From the NCBI GenBank assembly GCA_017403955.1, contig JAFRDH010000019.1:62001-126000 (forward strand): 64,000 bases of DNA, read 5' to 3'. A model generated the notes under the pieces. That model did no database searches and was not told the origin of the DNA. It saw only the letters and a list, made by a program, of their open reading frames with translations. The stretch is from Mogibacterium sp. GTDB lineage: Bacteria; Bacillota; Clostridia; Peptostreptococcales; Anaerovoracaceae. Below, piece after piece: positions 16,187-24,868 of this stretch (position 1 is its first letter; every line of letters begins with the position of its first letter). The position numbers were made by a program, and so were the translations under genes.

Positions 16187-16993
16187 ATGAAAAAGATATT
16201 CGCACTGCTTCTTATACTTATGATGACATGTGCTGTGTTTGCGGGCTGCGGTTCTAAATCAGAAGAACCTGCTTCAGAAGAAACTTTTGTATTCAAGCAC
16301 GGTTTCGATCTGGACTACCCTCCTTATTCCTATGTAGATGACAACGGTGAAACAAACGGTTTCGACGTTGAGATGGCTAAGGCTGTATGTGAATACTACG
16401 GATGGGAATATGAGGCAGTTCCTTTCAACTGGGATGCAAAGGATGCTGAGCTCAACGCAGGAAGCTGCGACTGCATCTGGTCAGGCTTCACAATGAACGG
16501 ACGTGAAGATGACTATCTCTGGAGCAAGCCATACTCTGACAACACGCAGATGATCATGGTCAAGAAAGATTCTGGTATTGCAGCACTGGCTGACCTTGCA
16601 GGCAAGAAAGTCGGAGTTCAGACAGCTACTTCTGCTTATGATCTTCTGAATAATGAAGAAGGTCAGAAAGCTCTCAAAGACACATTTGCTTCACTTGAAG
16701 TATATGAGACTTATACGATCGCGTTCAATGATCTCCAGGCAGGCGCTATCGATGCTATAGCCATCGATGTTACAAGCGGAAACTTCCTGATGAGCGGCAA
16801 GGATGACTACACATTCCTCGAAGAACAGCTCGGAAGTGAGCAGTATGGTATCGGATTCCGCAAGGATGACACAGAGCTCTGCGATAAGATCAACGCTGCT
16901 CTTGACGCTCTTGCTGCAGACGGTACAATGGAAAAGATCGGACAGAAATATCCGGAGATCTATCAGTACCTGACAATGATCGAAAAGAAGTAA
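16187..16993 (+). CDS. amino-acid ABC transporter substrate-binding lipoprotein (system 2)
   Basis: 268-residue family-3 solute-binding protein. The signal peptide ends in the lipobox VFAGC (Cys about residue 21). The mature part carries GFDLDYPPYSY, NGFDVEMAKAVC, CDCIWSGFTMNGRE and the GKKVGVQTATSAYDLL segment typical of glutamine/cystine/histidine-type binding proteins. It heads an SBP-permease-ATPase operon with a terminator-like hairpin after it, the same layout as system 1. The proteins of the two systems are clearly different, so their substrates probably differ. Confidence 0.93.
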   Translation: MKKIFALLLILMMTCAVFAGCGSKSEEPASEETFVFKHGFDLDYPPYSYVDDNGETNGFDVEMAKAVCEYYGWEYEAVPFNWDAKDAELNAGSCDCIWSGFTMNGREDDYLWSKPYSDNTQMIMVKKDSGIAALADLAGKKVGVQTATSAYDLLNNEEGQKALKDTFASLEVYETYTIAFNDLQAGAIDAIAIDVTSGNFLMSGKDDYTFLEEQLGSEQYGIGFRKDDTELCDKINAALDALAADGTMEKIGQKYPEIYQYLTMIEKK

Positions 16994-17032
16994 TCTCACT
17001 TATCATTCAAACTTTAATTCACAGTTATCAAG

Positions 17033-17075
17033 CCGTTGTGCCGGTACATATTCATTCCGGCGCAGCGGTCTTTTT
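17033..17075 (+). terminator. intra-operon terminator between binding protein and permease (system 2)
   Basis: CCGTTGTGCCGG (17033-17044) pairs with CCGGCGCAGCGG (17057-17068), 12 bp including two G-U pairs, followed by TCTTTTTC. It is stronger than the matching hairpin in system 1 and should lower permease/ATPase expression relative to the binding protein. Confidence 0.8.
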
Positions 17076-17096
17076 CAGAAAATGTGAGGATCCATC

Positions 17097-17744
17097 ATGA
17101 CCTTGACCACAATGATTTCAACAATGGCTGCAGGAATGCTGCGGACTACCGGGATATTCGCACTGACCCTGATAGGGTCTCTTCCGCTCGGCATGGTCGT
17201 AGCACTTCTCAGAAAATCCCGGTTTGCACCGGTACGCGGTATTATCAGAGGTTTTATCTCAATAATGCGCGGCACCCCGCTTATGCTGCAGCTCCTCGTA
17301 TGGTATTTCGGTCCGTATTACCTGTTCGGATGGAATATCGGTAACTGGCGATTCCCTGCGCTGATCCTCGGCTTCGTGCTCAACTATGCCGCATACTTTG
17401 CGGAAATATACCGCGGAGGCATAGAATCCATACCTGTAGGTCAATATGAAGCCTGCGAAGTGCTCGGATACACAAAGAGCCAGACATTTATGCGAGTGAT
17501 ACTCCCTCAGGTCATCAAGAACATCATGCCATCTGTGACTAACGAGGTCATCACTTTGGTCAAAGATACTTCCCTCGCCTTCACACTTGCTTATCAGGAA
17601 GTATTCTCGCTGGCCAAGCAGATATCTGCTTCACAGACATCATTCATGCCGTTCCTGATTGCGGGTATTTTCTACTTCATAGCAAATTATCTTGTGGAAA
17701 TAATTATGAACAGAATCGAGAAATCGATGGATTACTATAAATAA
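17097..17744 (+). CDS. amino-acid ABC transporter permease (system 2)
   Basis: 215-residue HisM/GlnP-class membrane permease with about five helices. It has the [15 protein letters not shown] motif and the EAA loop ([18 protein letters not shown], then [16 protein letters not shown]) that contacts the ATPase. GAGGATC precedes the ATG. It is followed after 16 bases by the ATPase gene. One permease gene means a homodimer in the membrane. Confidence 0.93.
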   Translation: MTLTTMISTMAAGMLRTTGIFALTLIGSLPLGMVVALLRKSRFAPVRGIIRGFISIMRGTPLMLQLLVWYFGPYYLFGWNIGNWRFPALILGFVLNYAAYFAEIYRGGIESIPVGQYEACEVLGYTKSQTFMRVILPQVIKNIMPSVTNEVITLVKDTSLAFTLAYQEVFSLAKQISASQTSFMPFLIAGIFYFIANYLVEIIMNRIEKSMDYYK

Positions 17745-17760
17745 CGGGAGGCTGAAAGAT

Positions 17761-18519
17761 ATGATAATCGAAATGAAAAATATCAGAAAAAGCTTTGACG
17801 GACTTGAAGTCCTCAAGGATATCAGCTTCGGTGTAGACAGCGGAGAAGTCGTCAGTATCATCGGTCCTTCCGGCTCAGGCAAATCGACTCTTCTGAGATG
17901 TGCGACCTTCCTTGAGACTATAGACGGCGGTGAGATCCTGTATATGGGAGAGCATGCGGCGCATACGGATGAGTCAGGGAATGCAGTCTATGTGAGTCCT
18001 CACGAACTGAGGCATTTCCGCAGCTATTGCGGTCTGGTGTTCCAGCAGTTCAACCTCTTCCCTCACTACAGTATACTCAAGAACATCATCGACGCTCCTG
18101 TACATGTACAGCACAGGAATATTGAAGAAGCCAAGACTGAAGCGATGGAGCTTCTAAGCAAGATGGGGATAGCGGACAAAGCAGATGCATATCCGTATCA
18201 GTTATCCGGCGGACAGCAGCAGCGTGTGGCTATAGCGCGTGCCCTCGCGATGAATCCGGAAATATTGTTCTTTGATGAACCGACTTCAGCGCTTGACCCT
18301 GAGCTGACGGGAGAAGTCCTGAAAGTTATCCGCCAGCTCGCGGATGAAAAAATGACGATGGTCGTGGTCACCCACGAGATGCCTTTTGCAAAAGCTGTAA
18401 GCAATAGAGTCATCTTCATGGATGGCGGTGTCATCGTCGAACAAGGTGATCCTCTGAAAGTTTTCGAAGATCCGCAGGAAGAAAGAACTAAGCAATTCCT
18501 GAGAGTCTTCGAAAGGTAA
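17761..18519 (+). CDS. amino-acid ABC transporter ATP-binding protein (system 2)
   Basis: 252-residue GlnQ/HisP-type ATPase of standard length. Walker A is GPSGSGKST, the Q-loop [12 protein letters not shown], the signature LSGGQQQR, Walker [13 protein letters not shown] and the H-loop THEMPFA. Between the first sheet and the Q-loop there is only a short segment ([12 protein letters not shown]), so the long insert of the system 1 ATPase is not a general trait here. It is the last gene of the operon. Confidence 0.95.
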   Translation: MIIEMKNIRKSFDGLEVLKDISFGVDSGEVVSIIGPSGSGKSTLLRCATFLETIDGGEILYMGEHAAHTDESGNAVYVSPHELRHFRSYCGLVFQQFNLFPHYSILKNIIDAPVHVQHRNIEEAKTEAMELLSKMGIADKADAYPYQLSGGQQQRVAIARALAMNPEILFFDEPTSALDPELTGEVLKVIRQLADEKMTMVVVTHEMPFAKAVSNRVIFMDGGVIVEQGDPLKVFEDPQEERTKQFLRVFER

Positions 18520-18535
18520 TCAATAAAAGATCTTA

Positions 18536-18586
18536 TATGCCGTTCTTATGTCAGCGAACCATTATTGCTGCCAGAGGAACGGCATA
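18536..18586. terminator. inverted repeat at the convergent ends of the ABC ATPase and esterase genes
   Basis: TATGCCGTTC (18536-18545) and GAACGGCATA (18577-18586) are a perfect 10-bp inverted repeat. The right arm lies inside the last codons of the esterase. U-tracts are poor on both strands, so a terminator function is only likely. Confidence 0.4.
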
Positions 18587-19332
18587 AATATTCCTATCTG
18601 TTTCTCCCAGTCGGCTTCGCAATGACGTCCGCCTATCTGGCAATATAATTGTGCCGCCCCGCCTGCCGCCAGGATCTTATTGGCTGTCGCTTTGTTCGTC
18701 TTATATATCCAGCTCGAACGGTCTTCAGCATCAGGATCCTTGATATTACCGTAACCTTCCATTGTCCCCCACGAGAGAAATACTCTTGTATCGGGACTGA
18801 TCTCAGTATTATTCATGTCATGCCAGAGCTTGCCGCTCACACTTCCCAGAGATGGTGATACACATGCTGCCTTTGAAAAATATCTGTTGTATTTGACGAC
18901 TGCATATGCTGCCATCAATCCGCCCATACTTGATCCGCCGATCGCAGTACATTCGCGGAACGGAATAGTCGGAAATGCAGAGTCAATGTATGGTTTGAGC
19001 TCGTGAATGATCCCCTGCATCGTATTATCTCCCAGCGGTTCTATACCTTTGAGCCATCCGAACCCGGAGCCATACGGAAGGTACTCAGATAAGCGCTTAT
19101 TTCCCCCGTGAGCGCACTCTATTCCCACAATGATCATCTGCTTATCCCAAGCACTCATATACTCCTCAAAGCCCCAGGATTTGCCGTATGTGGCATCCTC
19201 GCCACGGAACAGGTTATGCCCGTCAAAGAAATACATGACAGGATAAGGAGGTTCTCCTGCGTCAGGTATCCTGATATGAAGAGGTCTGTTATCGCCTAAT
19301 GAATTAAAATAGAAATCTTGTTTGATAAGCAT
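18562..19332 (-). CDS. alpha/beta-hydrolase esterase (YbbA/Fes/EstD-like)
   Basis: 256-residue alpha/beta hydrolase of the putative esterase family (PF00756 type). The oxyanion region is PVMYFFDGHNLF, the nucleophile elbow is IGGSSMGGLMA (Ser within GGSSMGG), and the final His lies in GGRHCEADW. There is no signal peptide, so it acts in the cytosol. Relatives include the siderophore-ester hydrolases and S-formylglutathione hydrolase-like enzymes; the substrate cannot be chosen from sequence. An upstream in-frame ATG (19380) overlaps the HU terminator, while GGGAGA sits before the ATG at 19332, so the shorter form is used. Confidence 0.82.
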   Translation of the reverse strand: MLIKQDFYFNSLGDNRPLHIRIPDAGEPPYPVMYFFDGHNLFRGEDATYGKSWGFEEYMSAWDKQMIIVGIECAHGGNKRLSEYLPYGSGFGWLKGIEPLGDNTMQGIIHELKPYIDSAFPTIPFRECTAIGGSSMGGLMAAYAVVKYNRYFSKAACVSPSLGSVSGKLWHDMNNTEISPDTRVFLSWGTMEGYGNIKDPDAEDRSSWIYKTNKATANKILAAGGAAQLYCQIGGRHCEADWEKQIGIFMPFLWQQ

Positions 19333-19345
19333 TTTATTCTCCCTT

Positions 19346-19393
19346 GAAAAAAAGCCCTGAGCTCTTATAACAGATGTCATAAGTGGCTCAGGG
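19346..19393 (-). terminator. intrinsic terminator of the HU gene
   Basis: On the minus strand CCCTGAGC and GCTCAGGG arms (19386-19393 with 19355-19362) are followed by CTTTTTTTC. It lies between the HU stop codon and the esterase ribosome binding site. Confidence 0.75.
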
Positions 19394-19421
19394 AATTTAA
19401 AGCTGATTGTATTAAAATCAA

Positions 19422-19685
19422 TTAGCCGAGAAGCTTGTCAGAGAACTTAGCCTTAACAACCTTCTTTGCAGGGATCTGCATCTCTTCGCCAGTCTGTGGG
19501 TTGCGGCCTGTTCTTGCAGCCTGCTCCTTGACCTCTACCTTGAGAACGCCAGGAATAACTACCTTATCGCCAGCCTTAACAGCGTCAGCGATCACTTCGT
19601 GATAAGCGTCAACAGCAAGAGCTGCATCCTTCTTGGTGAAACCGGTCTTCTCTGCGAACTTTTCGATGAATTCTGCCTTTGTCAT
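19422..19685 (-). CDS. hup: DNA-binding protein HU
   Basis: 87-residue HU/IHF-family nucleoid protein. The N-terminal helices (TKAEFIEKFAEKTGFTKKDA) and the beta-arm signature GRNPQTGEEMQIPAKK are diagnostic. It binds DNA without strong sequence preference, bends it and compacts the chromosome as a homodimer. GGAGAAG precedes the ATG and a terminator follows, so it is a single-gene unit. Confidence 0.96.
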   Translation of the reverse strand: MTKAEFIEKFAEKTGFTKKDAALAVDAYHEVIADAVKAGDKVVIPGVLKVEVKEQAARTGRNPQTGEEMQIPAKKVVKAKFSDKLLG

Positions 19686-19823
19686 TTTTCTTCTCCTTGT
19701 ATTGTAGTATTAATAATATTCTGATTGGATCGGTTGTGTTCATTACTGCGTAATAAGCACAACCACTCGTTGAGTATACGCTATTTTGGCTGTAAATGCC
19801 ATAGTTTTTCGATAATACTTCGA

Positions 19824-20225
19824 CTATTCAGCCAGGAGATCTTCGCCCGGTCCCATCATAGGAATATCGACTGCAACAGCGTCTTCAAGATGGAACATCA
19901 TCAGCTTGTGGCCGGTCTCTTCATTGTAGATGCCTTTGAGTTGCGGCATTGCTTCGAGACTTGCTTCGGCATACTTAGGTTCTGTCTCGAAAACAGCTTT
20001 GCCGGTGTAACGGAGCCAGTGGCCATCCGGCTTGGCACATGCGATCTCGACCTTCGGATTAGCAACAAGCTGTCTGTATACTTCTTTAAAGTCTCCTACT
20101 CCGAAAAGCACCTTTCCGTCCATTTCCATGTGTGCACCGAGCGGTCTGACTTTAGGCTGATCACCGTCTGCAGTTGCAAGATAGAATACGCCTGCTTCTG
20201 TAAGAAAATCATTTACTTTGCTCAT
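19824..20225 (-). CDS. pyridoxamine 5'-phosphate oxidase-like flavin-binding protein
   Basis: 133-residue split-barrel protein of the PNPOx-like superfamily. It has the short N-terminal helix, the GVFYLATADGDQPKVRPLG strand-loop pair (conserved RP for FMN phosphate) and the YRQLVANPKVEIACAKP segment seen in general-stress-type or uncharacterised PNPOx-like proteins. It begins 17 bases after the DUF1653 stop codon, so it is probably the last gene of the macro-RlaP-DUF1653 operon. A role in RNA repair is not known for this family; it may simply ride along. Confidence 0.85.
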   Translation of the reverse strand: MSKVNDFLTEAGVFYLATADGDQPKVRPLGAHMEMDGKVLFGVGDFKEVYRQLVANPKVEIACAKPDGHWLRYTGKAVFETEPKYAEASLEAMPQLKGIYNEETGHKLMMFHLEDAVAVDIPMMGPGEDLLAE

Positions 20226-20242
20226 TTCTCTCCTCCTTGATT

Positions 20243-20548
20243 TTAATAAGCTTTATGAATAACACTGTCGGGATGGTCCATTACCTTCTCGAAACGGTAT
20301 TTCTGACGTATCCCGGGATATTTATCATGGTCCACTTCGCTAAGGAACATTTCGAGCGGACGCACGAACAGACCGCCATCATCATAAAGTGGTCTGTATA
20401 CCATCATAGGTTCTCTTGTCTCAGTGTGAGTAGCGACTCCTACTATCTCGTAAAGATACTTCTTAGTCTTGCGCTCCTCATCAGACAGAAGTTCGCGCTT
20501 GAAATGCTGAACTGTGTCTCCCGGTTTGAATCTGATATCAGTATTCAT
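20243..20548 (-). CDS. DUF1653 protein
   Basis: 101-residue protein with a DUF1653 domain: FKPGDTVQHFKRE, YLYEIVGVATHTETREPMMVY and FVRPLEMFLSEV follow the family pattern of a small beta barrel with a conserved YxPL/RPLxMF core. Biochemical function is unknown. Its ATG overlaps the stop of the RlaP-type nucleotidyltransferase by 4 bases, so the two are translationally coupled. That suggests a working link to the nucleotidyltransferase. Confidence 0.85.
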   Translation of the reverse strand: MNTDIRFKPGDTVQHFKRELLSDEERKTKKYLYEIVGVATHTETREPMMVYRPLYDDGGLFVRPLEMFLSEVDHDKYPGIRQKYRFEKVMDHPDSVIHKAY

Positions 20549-21309
20549 AGTACTACACTCCTGAAGAATTCTTCCAGCTTTGCCTTATCGTTATAACGGG
20601 TCTCTGCCTTATCTGCCCATTCTTTGATAGATTCCAGCTGCTCATTGATAAAACTGTCCAGTTCAGGTATTCTCGCACCGCTCCCGAACTCGGGTGTGTT
20701 CTTCTTGATATCTATCAGTTCTTCCACTATCGGGCGCAAAATCTCAGGCAGCTCAGCTTTGACAAGGTCATCAAACAACATCGGAGCAGCTGTGCCATAA
20801 TCGACCACCCATTTCGCTGCCAGCAGAGGTCTCAAAACATAGAAATATTTCTTGAGACGGACCTCATCTGAAGACAAATACTTCTTCGCATTACTATGTG
20901 CCATGCTGAAATAGTGATACAAAGCCCGCTTTGGCAGGAAGCATTCCTTCGCAAGCTCCCTGAGCGGATCCGCCAGTTCACTTTCTCTGTAGATGATCGG
21001 CGAACTGCACCACTCCTGCAGAGCAGGGTTTGAATCATACATAAGTCTCAGCGCTTTCTGAAGATCCCACCCCGATACATCATAGACCTCATCGAGCTGC
21101 CACTCAATTACATCTCTCGCAGGATAAAGACTGAGATACTCAGGTAGCTTTCTGACATAAATAAAACGCACGTCATAATCACTGTCAGGCGAAGCAAAGC
21201 CCCATGCCCTGCTTCCCGATTCCACAGCCATAATGATCTTCACATTTTCTTTGTATTCTATCTCATCAAGCTTGTTTCTGATCTGTGCAACAATATCGAT
21301 GTGCTCCAT
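20545..21309 (-). CDS. RlaP-type nucleotidyltransferase (DNA polymerase beta superfamily)
   Basis: 254-residue nucleotidyltransferase matching the RlaP family (RNA repair pathway DNA polymerase beta family, PF10127). The catalytic block is SGSRAWG (residues 31-37) followed by SDYDVR with the metal-binding Asp pair at 44 and 46. The WQLDEVYDVSGWDLQKALRL region holds the third acidic residue (cited here as VSGWDLQKAL), and a helical C-terminal half follows. In published comparative genomics RlaP genes sit beside RNA ligases and are thought to add nucleotides to damaged RNA ends. Here it is coupled to DUF1653, preceded 31 bases upstream by a macro-domain gene, and lies in the same block as two rtcB genes. 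Confidence 0.88.
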   Translation of the reverse strand: MEHIDIVAQIRNKLDEIEYKENVKIIMAVESGSRAWGFASPDSDYDVRFIYVRKLPEYLSLYPARDVIEWQLDEVYDVSGWDLQKALRLMYDSNPALQEWCSSPIIYRESELADPLRELAKECFLPKRALYHYFSMAHSNAKKYLSSDEVRLKKYFYVLRPLLAAKWVVDYGTAAPMLFDDLVKAELPEILRPIVEELIDIKKNTPEFGSGARIPELDSFINEQLESIKEWADKAETRYNDKAKLEEFFRSVVL

Positions 21310-21340
21310 GCTATTTACCTTTCCGTACCTGATAGAAATC

Positions 21341-21859
21341 TTATTCGTATCTGGCGAGAACGCTCTTGCCGAGATTCAGCATGCCCTCGTTTAGTACTGT
21401 GAAAACAATATCCATTTCATACTCAGGATTATCTTCGATCCATTCATGACATGAACTTAATGCCTGCACCCAGGCTTTATCCTTCGGATATCCGAATATG
21501 CCGCTTGAAATAAGCGGAAATGCTATTGAATGACAGCCGGCTTCTTTCGCTTTGTTAAGAGAAGACTGATAGCAACTGTACAGAAGTTCCGGCTCATCTT
21601 CACCGCCGCCAGCCCATACAGGTCCGACAGCGTGGATCACATATTTTGCCTTGAGTTTAAACCCCGGAGTGATGACTGCACTTCCTGTCGGGCATGAACC
21701 GATCTTGTCGCAGGCATCCTGAAGTTCTCTTTCGCCTGCTGCTCTGAAGATAGCGCCGCATACTCCGCTTCCCATCATAAGATGCCTGTTGGCTGCATTT
21801 ACGATGCAGTCAGTATCCATATTTATAATATCCGCAATAATTATTCTGACAGAACTCAT
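21341..21859 (-). CDS. macro-domain protein
   Basis: 172-residue single macro domain. It shows DCIVNAANRHLMMGSGVCG, the GSAVITPGFKL strand, HAVGPVW and the ISSGIFGYP phosphate loop, so it should bind ADP-ribose or a terminal ribose phosphate such as 2'-phosphate or cyclic phosphate products. Macro domains recur in RNA-repair gene sets, where they may process 1''-phosphate ADP-ribose made by 2'-phosphotransferase or act on RNA ends. GGGAGG precedes the ATG. It is the first gene of macro-RlaP-DUF1653-PNPOx, with a likely -10 (TATAAT at 21903-21908) of its own. Confidence 0.92.
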   Translation of the reverse strand: MSSVRIIIADIINMDTDCIVNAANRHLMMGSGVCGAIFRAAGERELQDACDKIGSCPTGSAVITPGFKLKAKYVIHAVGPVWAGGGEDEPELLYSCYQSSLNKAKEAGCHSIAFPLISSGIFGYPKDKAWVQALSSCHEWIEDNPEYEMDIVFTVLNEGMLNLGKSVLARYE

Positions 21860-21942
21860 TCCTTACCTCCCGCAGATCATCTGCTTAACTATTTCTGTAC
21901 CAATTATAATAGTTCTGACCCCCGGAAGGAACCCTTTTCAGA

Positions 21943-22033
21943 GAAGGTATTTCAGCCGGTCCCGGGATCTGACGTTAAAAGACCGGCCCGGATAATAGGC
22001 TGATCCGGGTCCGGCCTTTGAGAAATACCTTAT
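21943..22033 (-). ncRNA. strongly folded intergenic element, candidate terminator or Y-RNA-like transcript
   Basis: Between rtcB1 and the macro gene the minus strand has an outer 10-bp stem AAGGTATTTC/GAAATACCTT enclosing two GC-rich hairpin options. Option A is GGCCGG-CCCGGAT with ATCCGGG-CCGGTC (22017-21981), followed by TTTTAA, which would act as a terminator for rtcB1. Option B pairs GCCGGACCCGGATC with GATCCCGGGACCGGC and spans the terminator. Alternative folds of this kind suggest attenuation. The end-paired, about 90-base shape is also reminiscent of Y RNAs that accompany Ro60-type proteins, but that is inference only. Confidence 0.45.
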
Positions 22034-22053
22034 TTGTTTCTTTCATTACTGAT

Positions 22054-23253
22054 CTAGTTCGCCTTGTAGTTGAAGACCGGCTTGAGGACTTCGATAACAT
22101 CTACTGATTCTTCGATGACATCAATGATATCCTCAAGTGACTTATATGCCATAGGCGCTTCATCGAGAGTCGAAGTGTTGACAGAAGTAGTGTAGATCCC
22201 TTCCATCGCCTTCTTGTATTCTTCCAGATCGATAGAATCCTTAGCCTTTGTTCTTGACATGATCCTTCCGGCTCCGTGAGGCGCTGAATAGTTCCATTCA
22301 GGGTTCCCCTTACCGACAGCGAGGACAGAACCATCTCTCATGTTGATAGGGATGAGGACCATCTCTCCGGCATGAGCTGAGATAGCACCCTTTCTGAGGA
22401 TCATCTCACCGGTATCGATATAGTTGTGGATAGTATGGAACGCGTCAAGCGCAGTAAGTCCGGCATGTCTGAGAATGACTTCGGCCATCTTCTCTCTGCT
22501 GATTCTCGCGAATTCCTGGCAGATCTCAACATCGTGCAAATAGTCTTCAAGATCCTGACCTTCGAGGTAGCACAGGTCATCAGGCAGATCGGCATTGATC
22601 TTCTCGGCCTTGAGTTCCTGCAAAGCAGCAGAGATCTCTTTCTCTCTTCCTGCTTCCTTGTACTCCTTAATGATCTGCATACGCTTAGCGAGATACTGTT
22701 CCTTACCCTCGTTCTTTTCGATAGCGAGCTTCTGGTAATAATCTGCTACCTGCTTACCGAGGTTTCTTGAACCCGAATGGATCACAAGATACTTAGTTCC
22801 GTCAGATGCCACATCGATTTCGATAAAATGGTTACCTCCGCCGAGTGTACCGAGTGACATATTAAGTCTCTCAGGATTGACCAGCATCTTGTAGCATCTC
22901 AGTCTTGTCAGATCGAAAGGCCACATGACCTTATCCCAAGTATTGCAATCCGACGGGATAATGTGACATGCCTCATCGATCTTTGCAAAATCGATATCTA
23001 CTTTACCGAGCTTAACAGTATACATACCGCATCCGATATCCACCCCGACTACGTTAGGCACAGCCTTATCTACGATAGTCATTGTAGTACCGATCGTACA
23101 GCCCTTTCCTGCATGCACATCCGGCATGATCCTGATCTTGCAGCCTCTTGTCATCTCTGTATCGCACATTCTTCTGATCTGTGCGATAGCTTCATCTTCA
23201 ATTACTTTAGCAAAGCACAGAGCAGTAGCGATCTTTCCTTCGATAATCAACAT
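22054..23253 (-). CDS. rtcB: RtcB family RNA ligase (paralogue 1)
   Basis: 399-residue RtcB, the GTP- and Mn2+-dependent ligase that joins 2',3'-cyclic phosphate or 3'-phosphate RNA ends to 5'-OH ends. Metal ligands are visible in VGVDIGCGM (Asp72, Cys75), GGGNHFIEI and HSGSRNLGK, and the guanylylated His is in APHGAGRIMSR. An in-frame extension of 30 codons upstream lacks support; GGAGG before the ATG at 23253 and alignment to paralogue 2 set this start. It carries a charged 35-residue segment after QKLAIEKNEGK that paralogue 2 lacks. It lies 70 bases after the DUF2828 gene, a Ro60-like partner. Confidence 0.95.
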   Translation of the reverse strand: MLIIEGKIATALCFAKVIEDEAIAQIRRMCDTEMTRGCKIRIMPDVHAGKGCTIGTTMTIVDKAVPNVVGVDIGCGMYTVKLGKVDIDFAKIDEACHIIPSDCNTWDKVMWPFDLTRLRCYKMLVNPERLNMSLGTLGGGNHFIEIDVASDGTKYLVIHSGSRNLGKQVADYYQKLAIEKNEGKEQYLAKRMQIIKEYKEAGREKEISAALQELKAEKINADLPDDLCYLEGQDLEDYLHDVEICQEFARISREKMAEVILRHAGLTALDAFHTIHNYIDTGEMILRKGAISAHAGEMVLIPINMRDGSVLAVGKGNPEWNYSAPHGAGRIMSRTKAKDSIDLEEYKKAMEGIYTTSVNTSTLDEAPMAYKSLEDIIDVIEESVDVIEVLKPVFNYKAN

Positions 23254-23323
23254 TTCTGCCTTGTCCTCCATTAATACTTTTTTTGAATTATATTCTAATC
23301 GTTTTATTCTGTCATCAGGCATC

Positions 23324-24802
23324 TTATGCCGTGATCTTCGCATAACGCTCGCTTCCTGCGATCTGCATCATGACTTTGTAAGGGTCGATATCTCCGCTTG
23401 CAACCATCGAGAACAGTCTTGGAGTACATCCGCTTACAAGGGCAACCCCCTGTTCGTTCATAGTCACAGGCTGCTGTCTGTTACGGCTCTGGACGTTCCA
23501 GAATACGACATCAGGCAGCTTGTAGCCATAAGCAGCGTAACGTCTCTTTGCGTTCTCAAAGATCGTAAGGCTTGCGTTCCTTACACATGAGTCAAACTCC
23601 ATATCAGAGATGATGTACAGAGTTGAAGGGAGTTCTTCCTGAGGGATGTGGTGTGTTGCCGCAGCGATCAGGATGAGATCGAACACCGACTCAAGATTTG
23701 TGTTCGCGACCTTGTTTAATGAAGCGACATATCTGAGCTTCTCGACGAAAGTCTTACCCTTGATCTCGATGAGCTGTGCATCTTCCGAAAACTCAATGAA
23801 GTAGTTGTGGAAGATCCCCTTGTTCCTCTCAGCGAAGTATAATCCGAGTGAAAGTGCGACACTTGCAGGAGTTGGTCTGCCGCTCCAGTACATAGATCCT
23901 GATGTATCCACTACAGCGATCGCATTTTCGTTTCCGCCGAAATCAGGGAATGAATCCCATGTTGCATTAAGGACCGACACCTCTTCCGCACTGATTCTTA
24001 TTGCATTTCCTCTTCCATATCTGCTGAGGAAGGCGTCAACAAGCTCATAAGGCATGAGTGTGTCTGCATGCAGCTTAGTCTCACCTCTTGAAACGCTTCT
24101 GATAAAGTCCATATAACGACTTTTGTCATTTCTGATGAACGCTGCACGGTACTTGAACATAGCCTTGGATGGCTGCTTCGAGTAGTCAAAAGTGTAGTCG
24201 CTCTCTCTGAGGTTATTCTCAATGATCCTGATCCTCGCTCTGAGTGCTGTGAGCACCTTACGGTATTCTCTGTCACTCATTTTAAGGCTGCGAGCGATCT
24301 TCTTCGCCGTAGCAACTGTTTCGGCATTGCTTGCGTTGACAGATGGGAGCCACTTAGCGAGAAGAGAAACATTTTCTCCGGTTTCGAGAGCTTTTCTGTC
24401 TGCTTCAAGCTGCTTTGCGATAAATGAAAGCATTTCCTTTTCGCATGGTGTTCCCATAAGTGAAAGCAAGTCGTCGAATCTTCCGTATTCGCCGAAGAAT
24501 TCGATATTCTTCTTCACGGAAGCAGGTTCATGAGTCGCAAGATATGTCATGACGATCCTGAACACTCTGCGTTCACCAAGGCCTCCGCGGATATCTCTGG
24601 CGTAGAAGATGATCTTCATGGCGAGATCCGGGTCCTCAGTGTACGCGCGGATGAATCTGTCAGTGATTTCCTGCTCAGGTGCATTTCTGATTGCACCGAC
24701 TGTTGCGAATAAGTCAAGACAATCTGAATGTGTGCTGACATGAGTCACAGCACCGTTTTCAGTAAATGTCCTGTTCGCCATTCTCTTGAGTGCATTTAAC
24801 AT
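23324..24802 (-). CDS. DUF2828 (Ro60/TROVE-like) VWA protein
   Basis: 492-residue protein of the DUF2828 pattern: an N-terminal TENGAVTHVSTHSDCLDLF block and RDIRGGLGERRVFRIV, a HEAT-like helical domain, then a VWA-type domain with MIDAS VVDTSGSM and the conserved ALxLGLYFAERNKGIFHNYF stretch. The layout (helical ring plus VWA) is that of Ro60/TROVE proteins, which hold misfolded or broken RNA and Y RNAs. A longer form starts at 24850 but has no ribosome binding site, whereas AAGGAAG precedes 24802. It is directly upstream of rtcB1, the same association seen for rsr with rtcB in other bacteria. Confidence 0.82.
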   Translation of the reverse strand: MLNALKRMANRTFTENGAVTHVSTHSDCLDLFATVGAIRNAPEQEITDRFIRAYTEDPDLAMKIIFYARDIRGGLGERRVFRIVMTYLATHEPASVKKNIEFFGEYGRFDDLLSLMGTPCEKEMLSFIAKQLEADRKALETGENVSLLAKWLPSVNASNAETVATAKKIARSLKMSDREYRKVLTALRARIRIIENNLRESDYTFDYSKQPSKAMFKYRAAFIRNDKSRYMDFIRSVSRGETKLHADTLMPYELVDAFLSRYGRGNAIRISAEEVSVLNATWDSFPDFGGNENAIAVVDTSGSMYWSGRPTPASVALSLGLYFAERNKGIFHNYFIEFSEDAQLIEIKGKTFVEKLRYVASLNKVANTNLESVFDLILIAAATHHIPQEELPSTLYIISDMEFDSCVRNASLTIFENAKRRYAAYGYKLPDVVFWNVQSRNRQQPVTMNEQGVALVSGCTPRLFSMVASGDIDPYKVMMQIAGSERYAKITA

Positions 24803-24868
24803 TGTTGTTTTTTCTTCCTTTCCAAGATGCTTTTTAAGTAAATCTACCATTGTTCTACTTATGATCAG

